Below are positions 16,830 to 21,812 of a DNA stretch of 21,812 nt, one piece after another (the stretch's first letter is position 1; the number at the start of each line of letters is the position of its first letter). Below the pieces are notes generated by a model. The model saw nothing but the letters and a program-made list of their open reading frames with translations. It had not been told where the DNA came from and did not search any database. Location: assembly GCA_937902805.1 (NCBI GenBank), contig CALEMB010000052.1:1-21812 (forward strand), written 5' to 3'. The translations under genes and the position numbers were made by a program. The DNA comes from an uncultured Bacteroidales bacterium (GTDB lineage: Bacteria > Bacteroidota > Bacteroidia > Bacteroidales > F082).

Positions 16830-19109
16830 ATGAAGCGTTCGATACTTGTCATCTTAGTATGTCTGGTCATATCACCCATATATGCTCAAGATAGCCTCTG
16901 CCCACCATCACGTCCCAAAGTTGGCGTGGTGCTAGCAGGAGGCGGAGCCAGAGGCGCTTCATTCATTGGCGTTTTGAAATATCTTGAAGAACTGGACATC
17001 CCCATTGATTATGTCATTGGCACCAGTATGGGGTCCATCATAGGTGGCATCTATGCGTTAGGTTACTCTCCCGACGAACTCAGCCAAGTAATCTCGTCCA
17101 TAAATTGGTCAAAATACATTGGCAATAACATTGATCGTTCCTTGCTCTCCGAGCATCTCCGTGAGAGGCACAGCACACAAATCATCAGCATCCCCATCAA
17201 CGTGCGAGGCATCTTGAAGGAAGGCCCGATACGATCTTTCCTCAGCGAGTTGCCCAGTGCCTATGTCAACAACAACGAAGTGGACAACCTCCTCAACGAA
17301 TTATGTTACGGCTACCAAGACAGCATTGACTTTAACAGTCTCCCCATCCCTTTTGCTTGTATCGCCACCGACATCGTAGCGAGTGAGGAGGTCGTGATCC
17401 ACAGCGGGAGCCTCCCAAAAGCTATCCGAGCAAGCATGGCCATCCCCCTCATCTTCTCCCCTGTCGTCATCGATGGAAGATTGCTTTACGACGGAGGTAT
17501 GACCAACATCTTCCCCTCCGATGTGCTTCGCGACATGGGTGCCGACATCATCATCGGCATTGAGTTTAACAACGAGAAATACTTCATTGGCGAAAACATC
17601 CCATCGGTATCAAAGTTGGTCGATTATTTATACAATTTCTTCATCCATACCAAAAGAGAGAATAACCAAGAGCTCTGCGACCTGCTCATCAAGCCCAATA
17701 CAATCGACTTCGGGCCCCTCAGTTTCAGGTCAACGGCTATCGACACCCTAATGCAATTGGGATACGAAGAGGCAAAAAACAACAAAGAGGCCTTGCTGGA
17801 AATCAAACATCAGATTGACTCCATAGCAGGATATCCGGTGGTCAACAAGCTACATAATGCGCATAAGAAGTTCGCTTTCAAGGACAAGCCCGTCCTTGTC
17901 AAATCCATTGTTATGGATGGTCCCAGTCCCAAGCAAGCCAAATGGCTAAAACGCAAAGGAAATCTACATGAGGGGGACATGATTTCTACCGATGACATCA
18001 GAAAGGGCATAGAGTTATACCAAGGTACAGGGGTATACGACCGTATTTCATACGACCTGAAGGAGATGGAAGACGAAGAAGAAGCCTATTGCCTATCCTT
18101 ACGCTTCCAGCAGCCCTGTCCCGACATCTTCGGCTTCGGTATGCACTATGATACTGAAGAAGGCGCCGCCTTGTTGTTCACATTGGGCTTGAATGAGAAA
18201 CGGCTTTCAAGTTTGAAATTAAACCTGAAAGGACGTCTCAGCTTTACCCCTCAGTTCAATGCTACATTCACATGTCCCATAGCAACTATGGCCAGCCTCA
18301 ATGCCAGCTATGACATACATTGGCCATTCGTCAAAATGAGATTACCAGACAATAGCACTTTAGGTTTCCGTAACTTAAAACAGGAAATCAAGGTGTACGC
18401 CTCCACTTACCAGACCCGTGATTTTCAAGCCGATGCCGGGGCTATCCTTTCCTTCAACAGATTCAACAATGTGAACAACAACAACTTCGATTCAATCCCC
18501 TTCTGGCTTCCAAAAAAATGTTTTGTCAACAACAACTTATTCGGTGCTTATATTAATGTCAAATACGACAATATGGACCGTTTCAATTTCGCTCGCCGAG
18601 GCATTAATACGACGCTACAAGCACATGCCATGTTTGAGTTGAACCAACAGCAGAACAATTTCCATGACTTGTGCATAGCAATCCAAGGATATATTACCCC
18701 CTTCAACGGCAGGGTGACTATCATCCCGCAGATTTACGGCAGGATGACTTGGGGCAATATTTCCTATATCAACCTATGCAACGTCATCGGTGGAGAGATT
18801 GCAAGTAGATACACCTTTTCGCAGCTGCCTTTCGTAGGCATCAACAACATGATCCCGTTTGATAAAAACGCTGTCATCATGCGATGCGACCTCCGATATA
18901 ATTTCATAGGGAAACACTATCTCAGCGCCATTTGCAACGTGGTGCTCGGTATGGATATGTTATTCCAATACAGCAATGTATCTTGTTTCACCGGCGTAGG
19001 ACTCAAATATTCATACGACAGCCTGTTAGGACCGATCTCGTTAACAGCACATTGGTCGAATCTGAACAACGCCATCGGGGCATATTTCTCCTTCGGACAC
19101 TATTTCTAA
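16830..19109 (+). CDS. Patatin-like phospholipase with POTRA and outer membrane barrel domains (type Vd-like)
   Basis: The 759-aa product has a signal peptide (MKRSILVILVCLVISPIYAQ) and then a patatin domain (about residues 31-300) with an oxyanion loop GGGARG (37-42), the nucleophile motif GTSMG (S66) and the catalytic Asp in DGG (D221), so the lipase dyad is intact. A POTRA-like segment follows (about 347-430: VLVKSIVMDG...DDIRKGIELYQGTGVYDRISYDL). The last 330 residues alternate in beta-barrel fashion and end in FGHYF with a terminal Phe. This order is that of type Vd autotransporters such as PlpD of Pseudomonas aeruginosa (about 730 aa). It is predicted to sit in the outer membrane with the lipase exposed or released; substrates are unknown. 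Codon use is visibly more AT-rich than in alaS. Confidence 0.85.
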   Translation: MKRSILVILVCLVISPIYAQDSLCPPSRPKVGVVLAGGGARGASFIGVLKYLEELDIPIDYVIGTSMGSIIGGIYALGYSPDELSQVISSINWSKYIGNNIDRSLLSEHLRERHSTQIISIPINVRGILKEGPIRSFLSELPSAYVNNNEVDNLLNELCYGYQDSIDFNSLPIPFACIATDIVASEEVVIHSGSLPKAIRASMAIPLIFSPVVIDGRLLYDGGMTNIFPSDVLRDMGADIIIGIEFNNEKYFIGENIPSVSKLVDYLYNFFIHTKRENNQELCDLLIKPNTIDFGPLSFRSTAIDTLMQLGYEEAKNNKEALLEIKHQIDSIAGYPVVNKLHNAHKKFAFKDKPVLVKSIVMDGPSPKQAKWLKRKGNLHEGDMISTDDIRKGIELYQGTGVYDRISYDLKEMEDEEEAYCLSLRFQQPCPDIFGFGMHYDTEEGAALLFTLGLNEKRLSSLKLNLKGRLSFTPQFNATFTCPIATMASLNASYDIHWPFVKMRLPDNSTLGFRNLKQEIKVYASTYQTRDFQADAGAILSFNRFNNVNNNNFDSIPFWLPKKCFVNNNLFGAYINVKYDNMDRFNFARRGINTTLQAHAMFELNQQQNNFHDLCIAIQGYITPFNGRVTIIPQIYGRMTWGNISYINLCNVIGGEIASRYTFSQLPFVGINNMIPFDKNAVIMRCDLRYNFIGKHYLSAICNVVLGMDMLFQYSNVSCFTGVGLKYSYDSLLGPISLTAHWSNLNNAIGAYFSFGHYF

Positions 19110-19112
19110 GAA

Positions 19113-19694
19113 TCACTTTAAGTCCTTAAAAAACGCTATCAGCTTCTGTGTGGCACGGCCACGGTGGCTGATGGCGTTTTTCACTTCGTGGCCCAACTCG
19201 GCGAAGGTCTGGTTGTAGCCGTCGGGCTGGAAGATGGGGTCGTAGCCGAAGCCTTCTGTGCCACGTTGTTGCTCGGTGATTTGTCCGTCGCAGCGGCCTT
19301 CGAAATAATAGGATTTCCCATTAAGGTTCAAGGCGATGCAGGTGCGGAAAGCCGCCTTGCGGTTGGTCTGGCCTTTCATCGCAGCGAGCATCTTGTCCAC
19401 GTTATCCTGGTAGCTGCAATGCTCGCCAGCATAACGTGCCGAATACACACCTGGCGCGCCGCCTAAGGCCTCAACCTCAAGGCCCGTGTCGTCGGCGAAG
19501 CAGTCCACGTGGAACTTGTTCGTAACAAAGTCCGCCTTGATTTTGGCGTTACCTTCGATGGTGTCGGCATCTTCGATGATCTCTTCATGGCAGCCAATGT
19601 CGTCAAGGCTCAGGACCTCATAGAGGCCTTCCATGATTTCGCGCATTTCGCGCAGCTTGTTTTTATTGTTTGTGGCAAATACGATCTGTTTCAT
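19113..19694 (-). CDS. rdgB: XTP/dITP diphosphatase (RdgB/HAM1 family)
   Basis: This enzyme hydrolyses the deaminated purine nucleotides XTP, dITP and ITP to monophosphates and so keeps them out of nucleic acids. From ATG 19694 the product has 193 aa, beginning KQIVFATNNKNKLREM with the substrate-binding TNNxxK motif. Further family motifs are FADDTGLEVEALGGAPGVYSARYAG, in which the DD pair binds magnesium, and GFGYDPIFQP and SHRGRA near the C-terminus. I chose ATG 19694 because it overlaps the ung stop as ATGA; ATG 19703 would add three residues. Together with ung it makes a small genome-hygiene operon. It converges on the patatin gene with a 3-base gap. Confidence 0.96.
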   Translation of the reverse strand: MKQIVFATNNKNKLREMREIMEGLYEVLSLDDIGCHEEIIEDADTIEGNAKIKADFVTNKFHVDCFADDTGLEVEALGGAPGVYSARYAGEHCSYQDNVDKMLAAMKGQTNRKAAFRTCIALNLNGKSYYFEGRCDGQITEQQRGTEGFGYDPIFQPDGYNQTFAELGHEVKNAISHRGRATQKLIAFFKDLK

Positions 19695-20368
19695 AGGCTC
19701 CAATCAATGGGTTCGATGCCGTGTTGCACCAGGTAATTATTTGTTTGTGAGAAATGATGGCAGCCGAAGAAACCACGGCTGGCCGATAGCGGAGACGGAT
19801 GCACCGATTTCAATATCAGATGCTTGAAGGGGTCAATCAAGGCTTGCTTGGCGATAGCGTAGTTGCCCCATAGAATGAAGACAAGGTGTTCCCTTTGTTC
19901 CGAAAGAGCACGAATGGCGGCATCGGTGAACTGTTCCCAACCATGGTGCGAATGTGAGGCCGCCTGACCAGCACGCACCGTCAGAGAGGCGTTGAGCAAA
20001 AGTACTCCTTCCCTAGCCCACTTCTCCAAGTTGCCCGAGCGCGCCATGGGCACACCTAGGTCGTCGTGCAGCTCCTTGAAGATGTTCTGCAGACTGGGCG
20101 GGAACGGCACGCCATCAGGCACCGAAAACGAGAGACCATGCGCCTGCCCTGGGCCGTGGTAGGGGTCTTGTCCCAAGATGACCACCTTCACCTTGTCGAA
20201 AGGCGTGAGATTAAAGGCGTTGAAAATCAGTGGTCCGGGAGGATAGACAGCATACTGCCGCTTCTCGCTCACCAGAAATGACTTCAAGTCGGCGAAATAC
20301 GGGGCCTCAAACTGAGGCCGCAATACTTGGTACCAACTTTCGTCGATATTCGGTTTCTTTACTTCCAT
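19691..20368 (-). CDS. ung: Uracil-DNA glycosylase (family 1)
   Basis: Ung cuts uracil from DNA to start base-excision repair. The 225-aa product contains the water-activating loop GQDPYHGPGQAHGLSFSVP with catalytic D68, the LLNASLTVRAGQAASHSHHGW motif in which the Asn stacks on uracil, and HPSPLSASRGFFGCHHF with catalytic H190. Length and motifs are standard for family 1 enzymes. The TGA stop is shared with the rdgB start, indicating co-translation. No TAnnTTTG promoter was found upstream; the 165-base gap to the divergent lipoprotein gene holds an inverted repeat pair. Confidence 0.97.
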   Translation of the reverse strand: MEVKKPNIDESWYQVLRPQFEAPYFADLKSFLVSEKRQYAVYPPGPLIFNAFNLTPFDKVKVVILGQDPYHGPGQAHGLSFSVPDGVPFPPSLQNIFKELHDDLGVPMARSGNLEKWAREGVLLLNASLTVRAGQAASHSHHGWEQFTDAAIRALSEQREHLVFILWGNYAIAKQALIDPFKHLILKSVHPSPLSASRGFFGCHHFSQTNNYLVQHGIEPIDWSL

Positions 20369-20386
20369 ACTTGCATCTTCTTGGTC

Positions 20387-20455
20387 GGCCCTTCGACAAG
20401 CTCAGGGGCCTCGGTTTTCACGAAAAGTTAAGGTGCCTGAGCCTGTCGAAGGCCC
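20387..20455. repeat. Inverted pair of dispersed repeats (long imperfect hairpin)
   Basis: Left copy core CCTTCGACAAGCTCAGG (20390-20406) and right copy core CCTGAGCCTGTCGAAGG (20436-20452) are reverse complements with one mismatch. Stem extension by GG/CC on the outside and GCC/GGT on the inside gives about 24 positions with three or four mismatches around a 21-base loop. It lies between the divergent ung and lipoprotein genes. It could be a structural or transcription-ending element. A third copy is in the T9SS cargo gene. Confidence 0.8.
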
Positions 20456-20506
20456 GTTTATTGTAAAAAGTTCTGCAAAGATGATAATTTTTCGGAAAAA
20501 AATCCG

Positions 20507-20514
20507 TTTCTTTG
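20507..20514 (+). promoter_or_regulatory. Possible -7 promoter element for the lipoprotein operon
   Basis: TTTCTTTG is one base off TAnnTTTG and lies 19 bases before the lipoprotein ATG, comparable in spacing to the frr promoter. No -33 TTTG is visible at the right distance. Confidence 0.35.
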
Positions 20515-20533
20515 CAAATCAAAATTCATTTCC

Positions 20534-20665
20534 ATGAAGAGAAAACTTGCCATCGCTCTGTTAATCGCCTTTGTTTCAGGCATTATCATGACCTCATGCG
20601 GTTCAAGCAAGAGCTGTCCGGCCTACGGCGAATCGTCAAAGTACGTCAGGGAAACGCGCTTTTAA
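20534..20665 (+). CDS. Small (43-aa) predicted lipoprotein
   Basis: A type II signal peptide (MKRKLAIALLIAFVSGIIMTSC) ends in a lipobox-like MTSC with the lipidated cysteine at residue 22. The mature peptide is only about 22 residues (CGSSKSCPAYGESSKYVRETRF). The second Cys, the CPAY stretch and the basic-aromatic end resemble short conserved lipoproteins that I recall from other Bacteroidota; no function is known to me. The outer membrane protein gene starts 25 bases later behind a good Shine-Dalgarno sequence, so the two are very probably one operon. Confidence 0.7.
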   Translation: MKRKLAIALLIAFVSGIIMTSCGSSKSCPAYGESSKYVRETRF

Positions 20666-20676
20666 CAACAAGGTTT

Positions 20677-20683
20677 GGGGAGG
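20677..20683 (+). promoter_or_regulatory. Shine-Dalgarno site for the outer membrane protein gene
   Basis: GGGGAGG lies 7 bases before ATG 20691. Purine-rich ribosome binding sites of this quality are rare in this window, and its position favours ATG 20691 over the in-frame ATG at 20715. Confidence 0.55.
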
Positions 20684-20690
20684 CATAGCG

Positions 20691-21479
20691 ATGATTGCCC
20701 TCAGACAGTCGATTATGCGCATCCTCTTGCTCACGCTTTTTGGAGCGTGTGCTTTTTTGTTGCCTGCCCAAAACATTGACATCCAAAGCGAAAACGACAA
20801 ACCCCTTGAGGAACGTTTGGTCTACACCCGCCAGAACGCCTTCAAGGTTGCCATTCATTCCCAAGGTTTTGGAGTGGGTTTCAAGTCAGGCAGAATCAAA
20901 AACATCCACCTCACGCGCAACTGGAAAGGAGAAGTCGTTTCGTTGCGTTCGCTTAAGGAAATCAAGACCGTGACCATCTCTCAGTATAACGCTCGGCCTT
21001 TTATCTACGGCAAGCTGAACTACGCATACGTGCTCCGTTTCGGCTGGGGCGAGGACCGTCTCATCTACGGCAAGCCCTATTGGGGCGGTATCGAAACACG
21101 CTGGACCTATAGCGTTGGCGCATCTTTGGCCATACTCAAACCCTATTATTATTATGTGGTCGACTTTCAGCCCTCCCCTTCTGGCGAATATGTGGAGACG
21201 ATTGAGGAGCGGACCTTCGAGTCTGGCCTTAACATCTTGGGACGAGGAACCTTCACCAAGGGTTTCGACCAAATCAAGGTATCGCCAGGCGTGAACGCCT
21301 CCTTGGGGTTCAGCTTCGACGTTGCCAAGTCGCGCACCCGAGTCCAGACCATCGATGTTGACATCATTGCGGAATGCTTTCCCATGGGCGTCTCCATCAT
21401 GGATTCGGAACGCAACAAGCGATTTTTCATCACCTTCATGCTGTCGTATAACTTTGGCTCAAGATTCAATAAATATTGA
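20691..21479 (+). CDS. Predicted outer membrane beta-barrel protein of unknown function
   Basis: The 262-aa product carries a signal peptide (hydrophobic core IMRILLLTLFGACAFLLPAQ, cleavage near LPAQ). The mature protein has alternating strands such as AFKVAIHSQGFGVGFKSGR and ARPFIYGKLNYAYVLRFGWG, and it ends FMLSYNFGSRFNKY. The early GFGVGFKSGR and the middle YSVGASLAILKPYYY resemble, from memory, a conserved but uncharacterised Bacteroidota family. I assign no function. The start at 20691 is favoured by the Shine-Dalgarno site; a start at 20715 would also give a good signal peptide. It is the second gene of an operon with the small lipoprotein, which may be its partner in the outer membrane. 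Confidence 0.7.
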   Translation: MIALRQSIMRILLLTLFGACAFLLPAQNIDIQSENDKPLEERLVYTRQNAFKVAIHSQGFGVGFKSGRIKNIHLTRNWKGEVVSLRSLKEIKTVTISQYNARPFIYGKLNYAYVLRFGWGEDRLIYGKPYWGGIETRWTYSVGASLAILKPYYYYVVDFQPSPSGEYVETIEERTFESGLNILGRGTFTKGFDQIKVSPGVNASLGFSFDVAKSRTRVQTIDVDIIAECFPMGVSIMDSERNKRFFITFMLSYNFGSRFNKY

Positions 21480-21547
21480 AAATGAGAGCATTATACACAA
21501 CGAGGCGTTAACGGTCAAAAAAATCAGAAAAATTTTTCCTCTTTTTA

Positions 21548-21577
21548 TTTGCAGCATTCAAAAAAAGCGTATTTTTG
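21548..21577 (+). promoter_or_regulatory. Promoter of tRNA-Gln (TTTG / TATTTTTG)
   Basis: A -33 element TTTG (21548-21551) and a -7 element TATTTTTG (21570-21577) are separated by 18 bases, close to the Bacteroidota consensus. This is the most complete promoter in the window. Transcription would start around 21584, just before the tRNA. Confidence 0.75.
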
Positions 21578-21590
21578 CAGCCGATTCGAT

Positions 21591-21663
21591 TGCCCAATGG
21601 TGTAATTGGCAACACGACTGACTCTGGATCAGTAAAGTCCAGGTTCGAACCCTGGTTGGGCAA
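21591..21663 (+). tRNA. tRNA-Gln (anticodon CUG)
   Basis: A full cloverleaf can be drawn. The acceptor stem is TGCCCAA (21591-21597) with TTGGGCA (21656-21662), and A21663 is the discriminator. The D stem is GTGT with ACAC. The anticodon stem is ACTGA with TCAGT around the loop CTCTGGA, giving anticodon CTG at 21624-21626, which reads CAG. The T arm is CCAGG-TTCGAAC-CCTGG and the variable loop is five bases. CCA is not encoded. The first base pair U-A and the anticodon fit glutamine identity. Confidence 0.95.
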
Positions 21664-21670
21664 CAAAAAA

Positions 21671-21692
21671 GCCGAGCGATGCTCGGCTTTTT
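21671..21692. terminator. Bidirectional Rho-independent terminator
   Basis: GCCGAGC (21671-21677), loop GAT, GCTCGGC (21681-21687) is a perfect 7-bp GC-rich stem followed by TTTTT on the plus strand. It is preceded by AAAAAA, which is a U-run on the minus strand. It can end both the tRNA-Gln transcript and the convergent gene that stops at 21698. Confidence 0.9.
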
Positions 21693-21697
21693 CTGTT

Positions 21698-21812
21698 TTA
21701 TTTCCCCAAATGCATCCTAATCCTAGATGCCAAGATATCCACCACCACAGGGCTGGAGCCGCGCGGCAGGATGATGTCGGCGGTGCGCTTGGTGGGTTCG
21801 ATGAACTGCTGG
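21698..21812 (-). CDS. udk: Probable uridine kinase, C-terminal end (truncated by window)
   Basis: The last 38 codons of a minus-strand gene are visible. The peptide FIEPTKRTADIILPRG, then PVVVDILASRIRMHLGK and a TAA stop, matches the C-terminus of uridine kinases (FVEPTKRYADIIIP-like motif). That enzyme makes UMP or CMP from uridine or cytidine in pyrimidine salvage. The kinase core and P-loop lie outside the window, so the identification rests on this tail alone; a related phosphoribulokinase/uridine kinase family protein is possible. Confidence 0.65.
   Translation of the reverse strand, partial: QQFIEPTKRTADIILPRGSSPVVVDILASRIRMHLGK

Noticed and set aside
21600..21663. tRNA-Gln as an integration site of a mobile element
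   Set aside because: No integrase, no direct repeat of the tRNA 3' end and no foreign genes are seen. The downstream sequence is a terminator and a housekeeping gene.

Overview
The window looks like chromosomal DNA of a Bacteroidota bacterium, most likely order Bacteroidales. The signs are a long SecA (1099 aa) with a C-terminal zinc motif, a secreted protein with a type IX secretion (T9SS) type A sorting domain, several promoter matches to the Bacteroidota -7 consensus TAnnTTTG, few Shine-Dalgarno sites, and a stand-alone PASTA membrane protein without a kinase. Most genes are core housekeeping genes. I see no prophage, insertion sequence, CRISPR array or defence island.

Layout. 1-192: a possible truncated minus-strand gene, then the secA promoter and leader. 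193-6138: plus-strand secA, pyrH and a GT39-like membrane glycosyltransferase whose start overlaps the pyrH stop. 6211-7413: a small outer membrane beta-barrel gene and frr, the latter with its own promoter. 7440-7469: a near-perfect palindrome between the convergent frr and ddl. 7475-8446: ddl on the minus strand. 8533-12594: a plus-strand unit of PASTA protein, T9SS cargo protein and an RluD-type pseudouridine synthase, joined by overlapping frames. 12595-14065: minus-strand MerR regulator and M23 peptidase. 14195-19109: alaS, then a patatin/POTRA/beta-barrel protein. 19113-20368: minus-strand rdgB and ung overlapping by ATGA. 20534-21479: a 43-aa lipoprotein and an outer membrane protein. 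21591-21663: tRNA-Gln(CUG), with a hairpin terminator shared with the 3' end of a truncated uridine kinase gene.

Themes. Several genes serve the cell envelope: SecA (export), Ddl and the PASTA and M23 proteins (peptidoglycan), the GT39-like enzyme (surface glycosylation), a T9SS cargo, a patatin autotransporter-like protein, two beta-barrels and a lipoprotein. The rest serve translation (frr, rluD-like, alaS, tRNA-Gln) and nucleotide metabolism or DNA upkeep (pyrH, rdgB, ung, udk).

The least ordinary signals are three families of short dispersed repeats. The clearest is a 17-base core (CCTTCGACAGGCTCAGG) that lies in frame inside the T9SS cargo gene, exactly at the junction with its sorting domain, and also forms an inverted pair upstream of ung. 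No clearly new multi-gene system is evident. The best candidates for undescribed biology are this repeat-encoded linker, the lipoprotein/outer membrane protein pair, and the T9SS cargo gene embedded between PASTA and rluD.
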